A DNA stretch of 64,000 nucleotides. It comes from Patiria miniata (lineage: Eukaryota; Echinodermata; Asteroidea; Valvatida; Asterinidae). Within the stretch, counting starts at the first letter, position 1. Every line of letters begins with the position of its first letter. The position numbers and the translations under genes were made by a program. The DNA lies in assembly GCF_015706575.1 (NCBI RefSeq), contig NW_024037057.1, positions 1,011,501-1,075,500 on the forward strand, given 5' to 3'. This document shows, in pieces, positions 32,691 through 43,546 of the stretch. A model generated the notes under the pieces. It was given only the letters and a program-made list of their open reading frames with translations, had not been told where the DNA came from and searched no databases.

Positions 32691-34732
32691 ATCCTACACA
32701 CAAGGACGCGTGATAACGGGCCTTAAAACCCATTGGCATGTTAACCATAAATGATGTGCCGCTTTGTAGGTTTTTCGTATGATATCTAAAACGGATATGT
32801 TCACAAAACCACCCCTTATGTAAGATAAACGTGTTGCATTATTGTAAAAAAAAATAAAAATAAAAAAAAATATCAGGATATAACAGATGGTATTGTGTAG
32901 TTTTTGTCGTCTTGATGAAGTATTTACCCCAGAAAAGAACGTCAAATTTGATGGGTTTTTTTCGAGAACACTGTTTACCCAAATCTTGTTTTTAGTTAGG
33001 CTTTCATAAAACAAACTTGCAGAGAGATGTGGTCTCGCGCCGATAAAACAAATGTGGCCTTTCACAGCTCATTTTAAAGCTAAAAGAGAAATTGTGCTCG
33101 GCGTTAACATGGTTATGTAGTTATCACTTATCACAATAAAAAAATAATAAAGCCCAAGAAGGTATTATCATTTATAGAAGCAAATATAATTAGCTTGCTT
33201 GACAGAATTCGATATTAGATCGAGCAGTGCAATAAAAAAACCTGCAAATTTGAAAGCTGCCGCGTGCAGTGAAGCGCTTAAGCTCTGTGGGCCTTCGTTG
33301 ACAGGCATTCATGGTAATTGCCACATGTGCGGGCAGATATCACGCGTCTGAGCGGAAGTTTGGCCAGTTCATACTTCTTGCCATTACAAATGCGAAGTAA
33401 AGTTCCCATAAAAAAAAACTTTGCAGCGAAATTTGCCAGAGTTGAAATGTGTTCAACTGTTTTTTCGAATTTTGCAGCCTAAAAACTTGACATGACGTCA
33501 AGTTTAAACCGGCCTTCGTGCGTTGCGCGAATAATTACAAAGTTGTACGCATATTACTATAATCAAAGATACTAGAGAGGGGAAGATTGGGCGCTGGGTA
33601 TCTATTTGAACGGTGACCTGTGAAACACGATGATGTCATCAGATTTGGCTATGGGGAAGGGCCCCGCTTACGGCAGGTACGTAAACGCGCATGATGCTAA
33701 GGTAAAATGGGACATCGAGTGTAAAATGCGAGCGAGATTTTCATTGACGAAACAAAAAACGTTTAAAGGACAAATACACGGTGAAATTAATAAAAACAAT
33801 AAAGGAATACATAAAGAAAGCAATAAATAAAAAAAGGATTAATGTCAATGACAATGCTTAATGTAAATGATTAAAGTATTTTTCTTTAGATGGCAAGGCC
33901 CATTTTTGTCCCCAAATCCTCACTCTTATTCGATATACTGTACAGTTGAACACATCCGTAGCTCTCATTGGTTTTGTACTTGTTTTCTAATCGAGGTCGT
34001 CCTCGATTTAATTCCTGTCCTCAATTCATCGTTGAAGTTGCACGTGTGTGTCCAATACTATGCGTCCAAATTTGTATCCTTGTGGAGTAATTTCTTTGTT
34101 CTCGTGTACTAAAGTTTTCGAGTTTGAAAGTGTACTTTCAAAATGCTTCTTTTTCTAACCAGAATGAATTTCCTGGGCTGAAATTTGGACTTAATATCCA
34201 ATGAATAAAATTCTTCAACAACACACCTTGGAAATTCCTCCTGTTTGAGTCAAATCCATATATATTTATTTCGAGATAACCTTGGGGAGACGTATTCACC
34301 TATAGCAATTGCCCTATAGAGACGTATACAATCGTTTGTTCTCTATTGTGCACGTCTTCCGTGTAACAGATCTCGATAAGCACGCAGACAACTCCACCTT
34401 GCGTGTGTCGGCGGATGCACATCACTGGACCCGGCTCCCACAGTTGCTGCATTTTGTTTTGTGTGGGGGCCGGTTGGTCAGTGATGCGCACCCACTGACA
34501 CAGCACAGCCTTGCAGACAAGGCTAACATATCCGGGCAAAACAATTATATTTTACCCTTTTACCCACATCCAGTTCATTAGTTGACTGTACTCTTTGAAG
34601 TCTCCAAAAGAAAAAAAAGAAAAAACCGAAATAAACCCGAAATAATCCGAAACCAAATGGAAAATCACATAGTGCACTATTTAGTGCAGAGTCACTGCGC
34701 GCGGTGCAAATACAAAGTTTGCGGTCTGTAAC
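32691..34732. other. Intergenic stretch upstream of gene 1
   Basis: Contains a block related to about 20335 (cttgccattacaaatgcgaag near 33375). No gene recognised. The promoter of gene 1 may lie at its left edge. Confidence 0.35.
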
Positions 34733-35237
34733 CAACCTCGAACCCAGTGCTTACTTTTATTCCATCCTTGTTTCCAATAGTAAGCCCTGGATAGGAAACT
34801 TTCTTCCTGTATCCTGATTCGATATCGCAATTGGTAATAGATTTTTATCGTGTACTTGGTGTTGTTATTCACAACGTGCAGTACGTGTTTTCGCGATCAT
34901 TCGTCCACGCCTTCTCGAAAATACTGATTTTCTTTCCAATTTGTTCATATTAATATGAAATGTGATTCTGTATGTTGTTTTGATAAGATCGTAACAGTTT
35001 AATTAAACAAATCATGTTTTCGTAACTCACGCTGTGCTCGCACTGCGACGAATTGACTCTGTTTTTACTCCAGACACCGCATACAAAAACAAACGATAAT
35101 GTAACGCACATGCAGGCACCAGACTATTGCTCATTTGCATACGTGTTCAAAAATCTTGCACATGCAAATTATCCAATACCAGGGTGAGAGAGCAGGTAGT
35201 GATGGGTGCGTACTGCTCGACACCCTGGGATCGGGCA
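34733..35237 (+). mobile_element. 9-bp-TSD MITE, copy 2 (decayed right end)
   Basis: Starts CAACCTCGAACCCAG and shares the body of the family (tcttcctgtatcctgattcg, acaacgtgcagtacgtgttttc, ccagggtgagagagcaggtag). The right terminal repeat has decayed (caccctgggatcgg), so no target duplication can be confirmed. Confidence 0.7.
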
Positions 35238-36519
35238 TGTAGGACTACTGGTACAGTAGGTCACGTTGTGAGTGCCGCACGGCAGGATTCAGTTTAATAC
35301 TGAAAGCCGACATTTTCTTGACGCAAAGCGGGTCAGTTCAGGCGCAAAATGCGGACACATTTGCTAAAACCAGATGTTCGAGTTTTGTTTCGGGTCGGGT
35401 CGGGTCGGGTCGTTTTAAGGAAGAACAGTTCGGTTTCAGTTCGGATTCGGTTTACAAAATAAATGTCTTGGGTTGATTTGGCCTCGTCAACCCAACCCGA
35501 TGCACAACACTAGTGTAAAGCACTATATAAATGCAAGTTTTCGAGAACAGTTTAGTACATGGTCACAGCTCACGATTTCAACAAAATTATTTAATGAGCA
35601 TGGTAGGGGCCAATTGGTAGGTGCCTGAGACTTCTCGTCTGCTGAGGACGAAAAAGTTAGGGTTAGTTGGGTTAGTTGGGTTAGTTGCTCGGCCGTGGGT
35701 AACTGCATGATAGTTTAAAATGGCTGTTCCGATTCTTTTTTTGAAAAAAAAATACGGAAAATTTATTTTACAAAATCGTACAGAAGGAAGAGATCACTTT
35801 CAAAGCATGGACTCAATACTGGGGAGAAATTATTATTCCATTCTCGATGTTGTGTTGTTTAATTAAATATTACGATACACCCATTGTTTGTGAGGAAAGC
35901 ATCCTCCTGCTCATTAAGATGAAAAAACTCTGTGGATAAACTGTAACACACATAGTATCCCTGTGGACAATGCAGGGAATAACAGATTGTATTACGTCTC
36001 CACAGGGCAATTTCTATAAGTGAATACGTCTCCACAAGGTTATCACGCAATAGATATATGGATTTTACTTAAAAATTAGGAATTTCTTAGGTGTGTTGAT
36101 GTGTCGCAAATTGACGTTTTTTTATATTAAACCTGCAGTAGCTCTTGCACAAAGTGTTGACAGTCTTGAGCCGCTTGACCTTATTTGTCCTCTAGTCCGG
36201 CCAATTAACGACAAAGCAGACCAACATTGACCTAAAAGCAATTGCAATATAATTTATTTTAACACTCTCACATGAAGGAACAAATCACTGGTTAACATAC
36301 TAAAATCTTATTTTATCCAGGTAAAGGAAAGGTGGTTTTACTCGCCTTTTCTTGTCATTTTTTTTTCTTAACGCGTAAACTGTCGTTTTCGCCGTGACAT
36401 GTTTTTTTTTGCTCAGCGTCTGTTGCCCCTCAGCTTATCCTTTCACATCACGCAGGAAACGTTTGGAAACACGACTGATTACAGCAGACGGCTTTATCTT
36501 GCCGAAAACTTCATCATGT
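35238..36519. other. Intergenic stretch with two simple repeats
   Basis: Contains a (GGGTC)4 run at about 35393-35415 and a telomere-like ggttagttgggttagttggg run at about 35658-35690. No gene recognised. Confidence 0.4.
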
Positions 36520-36524
36520 TTTCA

Positions 36525-37255
36525 ATTTGGCCTGAATTCAGCGTCCGAGACACGTTCTTACTGAGCCAACCTCGTCCCCAGTGCTTACTTTATTTCCAAC
36601 CGCGTTTACAATAGTAAACCCTGGATAGGAAACTTTCTTCCTGTATCCTGATTCGATACCGCAATTGGCTAGTAATGGATTTTTATCGTGTACTTGGTGC
36701 TATTATTCACAACGTGCAGTACGTGTTTTCGCGATCATTCGTCCACGCCTTCTCGAAAATACTAATTTCCTTTCCAATTGCTCATATTAATATGAAATAT
36801 GATACTGCATGTTGTCTCGATAAGATCGTAACAGTTTGATTTAAAAAAAAATCGTGTTTTCGTAACTCACGCCGTGCTCGCGCTGCTACGAATTGACTCT
36901 GTTTTTACCCCAGACTCCGCATACAAAAACAAACGCTAAAGTGCAACGCATATCAAGGCACCAGACTGTTCCTCATTTGCATACGTGTTCAAATATCTTG
37001 CACATGCAAATGATCCAATACCAGGGTGAGAGAGCAGGTAGTGGTGGGCGCGTACTGCTCGACACCCTGGGGACGAGGTTGTTACTGAGCCGATTGCAGC
37101 TACGCGGTGTCGCGCACTGATCCGACGAATGATAGCAACCGCGCGCGCGTGTTGGGTCGGTCGTGCCCATTATATGTCTATGGTCGTGCCAATGCTTGCG
37201 CGCGCTTTACCGAATAACGAAACGACCTACTAATTTGAATTTCCCACGGAGCGTT
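36525..37255 (+). repeat. Repeat A, copy 2 (split by a MITE)
   Basis: Left part tggcctgaattcagcgtccg up to ttactgagc, right part from cgattgcagctacgcggtgtc to aatttgaatttcccacgg. It matches copy 1 at 26755-26990, which is uninterrupted at the equivalent point (cactgagccgattgc). Confidence 0.65.
36567..37081 (+). mobile_element. 9-bp-TSD MITE, copy 3 (reference copy)
   Basis: Perfect 15-bp inverted ends CAACCTCGTCCCCAG and CTGGGGACGAGGTTG, and a perfect 9-bp target duplication TTACTGAGC (36558-36566 and 37082-37090). The empty site is preserved in repeat A copy 1. 515 bp, no coding. The subterminal region includes atgcaaatgatccaatacc and tttgcatacgtgttcaaa. Confidence 0.9.
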
Positions 37256-37311
37256 TTTAGTCATTGTTTTTATTCATTGTCACTATTCAAAGAGACTAAC
37301 AGATCGACGTA

Positions 37312-37460
37312 CCTGCTTGTGCAAATACCAGCCAGACAGTAAGAAAGACCAGAAGAAAAGGTAGAGTCTGACACCTGCATTCGTTGTAAATGATTCCTGA
37401 AGGATCAACTTCGAATCGAGACCAACTTTTCCTGTCCGAACATTTTTGTACAGTTTCGGG
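37312..37460 (-). pseudogene. Duplicate of the gene 1 signal-peptide exon, start codon lost
   Basis: Aligned with 32154-32310, it keeps the donor GCAG|GTACGTCG and the hydrophobic core (TLPFLLVFLTVWLVFAQA). The position of the start codon is ATT (37389-37391) instead of ATG. The in-frame stop upstream in the other copy is CGA here, so the frame is open but has no Met. It could be a decayed duplicate, an internal exon of another transcript, or the older parental exon. Confidence 0.6.
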
Positions 37461-37547
37461 ATTATCCAACTGCAACTCGTTCGTGTTCTCCTCATAGCTT
37501 CGTTTTTTATTCTGAGGAAACTTCCCTTTTTTTACTAACAGTATTAC

Positions 37548-37728
37548 CTGTTTTTGTGCGCCATTCCTGGCCACCACCAGGTTGCGCGGATGGAAACCCA
37601 GACAGCCCGTCAGGAGACCCTGAGCGCCGAGGACTATTCAGCTTACAGGATGGTGAGAGGAGAGCAAAAACATCTTCATCCTCCGGGCTCAGGGTCAACT
37701 CGCCGTGCTCAGTCGGTTGTCCAGCCAT
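37548..37728 (-). CDS. Possible first coding exon of an unidentified gene
   Basis: The ATG at 37728 opens 60 codons, MAGQPTEHGELTLSPEDEDV onward, then a Ser/Pro/Gly-rich stretch ending GGGQEWRTKT. The donor ACAG|GTAATA is phase 1. The segment is GC-richer than its surroundings and its codon use looks coding-like. The peptide is acidic then Ser/Pro-rich, without signal peptide or membrane segment. Its phase would also allow splicing to exon 2 of gene 1 as an alternative, non-secreted start, though that would put discoidin domains in the cytosol and is unlikely. I do not recognise the family. Confidence 0.35.
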
Positions 37729-38504
37729 GCTGTGCGTAAAGTATAGACAACTACATATGTATTCGCCATGGACAATAAGTCACGTCTGAACGTCGCGAGG
37801 TCCAGCAGCACAAATGAACACGCTTGGTCAAAAAAATTACAAAAAGTTCATTGGTTTTTTTTGACTTAATACCGTTTTACCGTTTTACAAAACTGTAAAA
37901 CGAAATGACGGTATGTACCGGGACTCTATCCGCCCTCTTCAGATTTGGGAGCATTTGTTGCGCGGAACCACCATTAGTGACCCCTTTGAAATGCCGTTGA
38001 ATGAATTAAATTTAATGAATTTACTTAGCACTGTGGAATCCTGGATTGAAGTTGGTAAATTGTTCTAGAGTCTTGGAAAACGACGGGTTGGTGAATGAAA
38101 TAAAGTATCAGTACGAGCAGGAAGGTGACGAAATGTGAGGATGTTTGAATGACGTGGATTAATTTGAAGGTGTAACGCGCGCAAATAAAGGTTGCTGCGA
38201 AACTTAAATTTTCGGGCCGTTTGTCACCCTAACGAGCGAAAATACTATGAATAAAACTCTGTAAAACTTAGCAATAGAATTCGAAAAGAATTTAATCAAA
38301 TTAAACAATTAAACCAAATAAACAAGGAATTAAATCAATCAAAATGTTAAATGAAAAGTAAACAAATAAACGCTTAACTGGGTATTAATCAAGTAAACGG
38401 AATAACAAGGAACAAAATTAAATCCAAAACAAAACACCAATAAATAGCAAACAAATTATGTTACAATTCACCTGTCTTCAACTCTTCAACTTAGGCCTAA
38501 TTCC
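37729..38504. other. Intergenic stretch, nothing recognised
   Basis: AT-rich; no exon or repeat supported. Confidence 0.35.
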
Positions 38505-38620
38505 TCAAATCAAATCTTCAAATCAACTTTCCAAATCAAATCTCCAAATAATACTTCAAATCAAATCTTCAAATCAACTTTCCAAATCAAATCTCCAAAT
38601 AATACTTCAAATCAAATCTT
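38505..38620. repeat. 51-bp tandem repeat (about 2.3 copies)
   Basis: The unit contains caaatcttcaaatcaacttt, ccaaatcaaatctccaaa and taatacttcaaat. The acttt block repeats at 38521 and 38572, giving a period of 51 bp. Non-coding. Confidence 0.8.
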
Positions 38621-40254
38621 CAGTCAATACTTAACAAAGTATGGTGGGCCCACCAATATATTCGCGAATCACGCGTTGTCGGCTCCTCCGGTCGGTTCCC
38701 GGTTGTCCCTTGGACTTGAAGACCTTGAACCCTCCAGAGACTGGGCAGCTTTCTGTCTCAGTTGCTTCAAGCAGGCGCCGTCTGTGCTTCGGCTCGCCGT
38801 GTTGCTTGGCCGGGGTAGGGTTCTTCTTGATCGGGAGCTTCAATACGGGCCCATCAGGCTATGCCAGGTAACGCCTTGCTCTGGCGCACTGACCCTGAGC
38901 CATCTGAAATTTATAATTTCAAAACCTAAAACGACTATACTCTGTAATAATAGTTACTTCTACTAAAGAGCATATTCCATATTTGGCCAACCAAATCATA
39001 AAAATAACCGTCATCTGCGCAGACATAATCTGTGACGTCATCTTTCTCAAAATTCTCATTAGATCATAAATCAAACGTCAATTTTCTCAACAAAATATAA
39101 ACAAAATTCGCTAAAATCAAGAATCTGGTATCTATGTTACTCAATAAAACTACTCACGGTAGATCGAGCAGATCTGCCACCTCAAAAGTGGAAATTTCTG
39201 GATCCAAACTCAACGGTTTTGCAGTAACCGTGACTTGCTATATTGCGATCGCAAAGTCCTCTCGCATTCGCGCGATATCTGCAGCATTTCAAAGCCAGCG
39301 GGTGAAAAGCGCTATTTGCATAAGAATCACTCGCTTTCACTTTCTGCACTCGCACTGACACACTGGATCATACCATGGCTCAATCAACAATAGGAAGAAG
39401 AACAAATACAACATACACAGGTGTTTACATTGATAAATCTTTATTTACAAACAAAATAGACTTCGCCAGTCTCGCTCAGGAAACATTTAACACAGTACGG
39501 AGAAGTTCTATTCGCTAAACATAAGAAATAAGAATAAAAGTATAGGAAATTCACATCAGTTCTGACTCATCACCACCGTTTTATGTCAAGTGTCTCATTT
39601 TTCAATTTAAAATCTGTGCGTCATTTTATGGGTGAATTGTTATACAATCATGTAACGTTCTTTAATTATACATGATTGTATTCAACAATTTCAATTGTAT
39701 GCTCAAACGGAGGACCAAAATTACCATTTCTAAGGACTGTTATTCCTACCCCTCCCCCCCCCCCACCCCCTTACACAAATTAAACTTTGATTCTTTGTCT
39801 AACTTTCTACATGTATAAAAGCACTCACAACATTGGGCGTATCAAAGTATGGTGCAAAATCAAAGGAACTTTTTGGGCAATTAGACTAGTATCAAAAAAA
39901 TCGTGGCAGTACTGGCGCGCTTAGAGCGCCCTCCTGAGACCGAAAAAATATACACCTAAGACACCACTCCGCTAACTTAGGTTCCAATACTAATACGCGC
40001 TCGTAGAAAACAACTCAAAATCGGAGAGACAGCGCCACCTGGTGACTCTCAGGAGCAAGGCGGCGAGGTTTCTTCGCTGGAATTAAAGGTTTTGACCCTA
40101 GGACATTTTTCTTTTCAATTTTATTAGTAGTAGCCGGGTCAATTCAATTTTATATTCCATTCCCCCAAACATTCCCTCAAAATGGTTGTCAATCTGTAGG
40201 CCAAGGTCTAAATGTAGCCCCCGCCTCTATGTGAAACAGACCCACAAGTTAAAG
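38621..40254. other. Intergenic stretch
   Basis: A GC-richer piece at about 38641-38870 carries a minus-strand open stretch (KKNPTPAKQHGEPKHRRRLL-like) with no domain I know. A hairpin with arms atacaatcatgta and tacatgattgtat lies at about 39640-39690. No gene can be supported. Confidence 0.3.
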
Positions 40255-40430
40255 CACCTCTTATTCAAAATTTCCCGTGGGATCACACAATATTATTTAG
40301 AACTCAGCGCACACTAAATATCAGGTTTTAGTAGTGTGCACCCTAAAAACTGTTCTAGCCGCAACAAAATAGAGATATCTCTATTTCTAGAGTTTCTGTT
40401 TTGACGAATTGATGAATATCTTTGTTTTGG
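40255..40430 (+). repeat. Left copy of a roughly 180-bp direct repeat flanking the L2 LINE
   Basis: From cctcttattcaaaatttcc through gggatcacacaatatta, tatcaggttttagtag and tagagatatctctat to ctttgttttggctatt. The same order recurs at 42466-42650 with scattered differences. Confidence 0.75.
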
Positions 40431-42362
40431 CTATTCAAAGATGCAGTATTATTCTGACAAATGCACCAATAAATGTTAAAGATATGTATGCTACCATCAA
40501 TGCTCTCCTTAACAAGACTGCTCAAACTCTACCCGATTGTGATTCCAATAAAAAGCTTGCTGACAACTTTTTGTTGTTTTTCAAGGAAAAGGTTGAGAAC
40601 ATACGGTCCAATGTGTACACTCAATTTAACACGGGTGTAAGTGTTAATGATGCAACTTATACGGTCTTTTCTTTCACTGAGTTTGAGCAGATTACTTGTG
40701 ACGACATTAAAAAAATCATCATGCGTCTTCCAAATAAATCGTGTTCATTGGATACTTTACCATCCTGGTTGGTTAAAGAAAATCTGTCCACTCTTCTCCC
40801 GGTTATCACGCACGTTGTTAATGCCTCCCTCTCATCCGGTATTTTCCCATCAAATCTTAAACACTCCATCATAACTCCTGTAATTAAAAAGAGTTCACTT
40901 GACCGTAATCAGTTTAAGAGTTATCGACCTGTTTCCAACATTCCTCTTCTGTCCAAGGTTATAGAGAAGGCTTTGACATGTCAAGTTATTGACCACATGG
41001 AAAGCTACAAACTAGGTGAACAGTTCTAGTCCGCGTACAAGCATCATCACAGTACCGAGACTGCCCTTCTTAAGGTCAAAAATTATATTCTTTGTTCCCT
41101 AAAGCAAAGCTGTTTTTATGGTTTTGCTTGACATGTCGGCTGCCTTCGACACGGTCGATCACGACATCCTTCTACAGAGACTCCAGAGCCAATTTGGAAT
41201 AAGACGTACCATTGAGTCTTGGTTCAGCACATACCTAAAAAACCGCACAGCTAAGGTTTCCATCAAAAGAGATTTGTCGGAGGAGCACATTTTCACCTAT
41301 TCCATACCCCAGGAATCCGTAGTAGGTCCGTTGGGACTCATATTGTACACCAATCCTATCGGTGAGATCATTCGTAGGCATGACATTTCATTTCATGAAT
41401 ATGCAGATGATATTCAGCTTTATGCTGAGTTCGACCCTAAATCTAAGGGTGACTGTCAACAGGTGCTTGGCAATTTATCATCTTGCGTTTTCATGATCAA
41501 TGAATGGATGTCTCAAAACATGCTGAAGCTTAACCAAGACAAGACTGAGTTCATTGTTTTCGCCATTGTTGTTGCTAATCTCCCTGATCTCCAATTAGAA
41601 TTGGGAGACTTATGCATTCCAGCTTCCACATCCATTAAGGAAACACACTGGATTCTCTCTCATCACGTTGGCTCTCTGTGTAAAACTGTTAATTTCCACA
41701 AACGCAACTTGTGGCGTATTCGCCGGTTTATTACACAGGATGCCTGCCATCACGCCGTCAGAAGTCTAGTCCTGTCCCGTCTCGACAATGCGAACTCTCT
41801 TTTGCTATAGGTGCTCGTGAAAAAAGATCTTAAACGGTTTCAGCGCCAACAAAACAAGGCTGCTCTGCTAGTCTTCCCATGCGGCCGGGACCAGCCTTCT
41901 GAGGGCCTGCTGGCAGAGCTACATAGGCTCCCTGTTAAACAGAGGATAACCTTCCAAATCTTCACCCTTGTGTACAAAATTCTCAACACTCAAGCTCCAT
42001 CATATCCGGTTGACCTGCTACATTCACATCACTCAAATATTCCTGAACGATGCTTACAGACACCGACTCCGCTCATCATCCGATCAGACCCGGCTTTCTG
42101 TCCCTAGAAGTAGGAAGGAGGCCGGAGATAGCTCTTTCGTTGTGGCCGCCCCTCGCATGTGGAATGAGCTTCCTTCTTGTCTGAGAGAGGCGGTCTCACT
42201 GCCTGTATTCAACGTCTCCTTATGACATATTTGTTCCAAGTCAATTCGTTATCGTACTGTTTCTGTTTTTCTTTCCTGTTATTTTTGTTGTGGATGTGTG
42301 TTAAGCGCTTTGTTCTTTGTAAAGCGCTATATAAATACTTTGTATTATTTTTGTTATTATAA
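40431..42362 (+). mobile_element. Decayed L2-type LINE (5'-truncated, RT to 3' end)
   Basis: Plus-strand RT motifs appear in order: SLDTLPSWLVKENLS, SYRPVSNIPLLSKVIEKAL, MVLLDMSAAFDTVDHDILLQ, YSIPQESVVGPLGLILYTNP (a decayed G-V-P-Q-G-S-V-L-G-P), FHEYADDIQLY with the YADD catalytic box, and the C-terminal LHRLPVKQRITFQIFTLVYK. The 3' end has the L2 signature gtaaagcgctatataaata followed by a T/A-rich tail. The reading frame is broken by a stop after about 41027 and a further break near 41808, and the endonuclease is missing. A dead copy. Confidence 0.88.
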
Positions 42363-42465
42363 AGCTTTTTGTGAACGAAATCCCCAAAGTTGCCAGCCAC
42401 AAGTCTAAAATGTTTGATTTCCAGAAAATGTTCTACAAAATGCCCCAAGTATAGGCCGCAAGGAC

Positions 42466-42650
42466 CTCTTATTCCAAATTTCCTGTGGGATCACACAATA
42501 TTAATGAACTCAGCACACACTAATTATCAGGTTTTAGTAGCGTGCACCCTGAAAACTGTTCTTCCCGCAACAAAATAGAGATATCTCTATATCTAGAGTT
42601 TCTGTTTTGACGAAGTGGCGAAAATCTTTGTTTTGGCTATTTAATTGCTG
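42466..42650 (+). repeat. Right copy of the roughly 180-bp direct repeat
   Basis: Counterpart of 40255-40430: cctcttattccaaatttcc, gggatcacacaatatta, tatcaggttttagtag, tagagatatctctat and ctttgttttggctatt. Perhaps 10 percent diverged by eye. Confidence 0.75.
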
Positions 42651-43546
42651 GGCTATCGAATCAGTTATATATTTTGCAATTCTGTTGGACAAATGTACGC
42701 GAACAAGCGATTTAAAGAAAATCGACAAACTTCAAACGGACTTTCTCAAAACTCGGTTTGCAGCTGCGTGCAAACATTCGTCTTTTTCGTCAAAACGGTG
42801 ACGATATGAAACCTGTTACGAGGAAGATTTTAATTGGCACCGAAGCATAAAAGCAACCGACGCCGGGTCATCAGGCTGTACTCAGGGCCAAGTTCAAGAC
42901 GGGCCGCATTCAAATGTATCATCATTCAAATGCAAATATAAAACTATCAATTAACAAATATTTGCAGGTAAATTTATCTCCTTTTTTGATTAGTTATAAT
43001 ATTATTACTGGCTCTGTACCAACAAACTTCTATCGTAATCATTGTATTACAAATTGTAATTGTTCCTTGTTAATTTGACACATGCAAAGTGGGGTCTTTC
43101 TGGATGCCTCCATCCATACACAATTCCAAATGTTAGATAATTGTATTTGTACATGTAATGTGTTGTTAAAAATTGCAGATTTTGATTTGTTTGATTAATC
43201 GAGCATGTAAGGGGGGAACGTTTCATCAATTTTAGGCATTACATTTTTATGATCGATAAAGGAGAGAGGGCGCTTCAGAGAGGGAGGTCATGCACTTACC
43301 ATCGGCGGCAAACTTGAGGGATAATCACTGCTTTTTACCCGAGATAGACACAAAAACGAACTTAAATATCAACATCCATCACAAGGAATGCTTACACCAT
43401 CCTTTTATCTTCAAAATGCTGAAGTCTACTTAATCAGTGGCTGGTTTTCCAGCACCAAAATACCACCCTGACGGTCGGCCTGTGACCGCCATATTGGTCA
43501 GCCATCTTGGATGATTGGTTTATGCGCATATGCATGGAGCTGATGC
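42651..43546. other. Sequence upstream of the intact LINE, perhaps partly its 5'UTR
   Basis: No exon recognised. The 5' limit of the LINE could not be fixed. The stretch from about 43260 (gcttcagagagggaggtc) onward is plausibly its 5'UTR. Confidence 0.35.

Noticed and set aside
35658-35690. Interstitial telomere
   Set aside because: Only about four units of a ggttagttg variant, not TTAGGG arrays; simple repeat.
37296-37577. Signal-anchor protein starting upstream of the duplicate signal exon
   Set aside because: The frame is open but has no ATG; the only start would be a non-ATG codon.
38631-38870. Coding exon on either strand in a GC-rich piece
   Set aside because: Open in several frames, no recognisable domain and no convincing splice pair.
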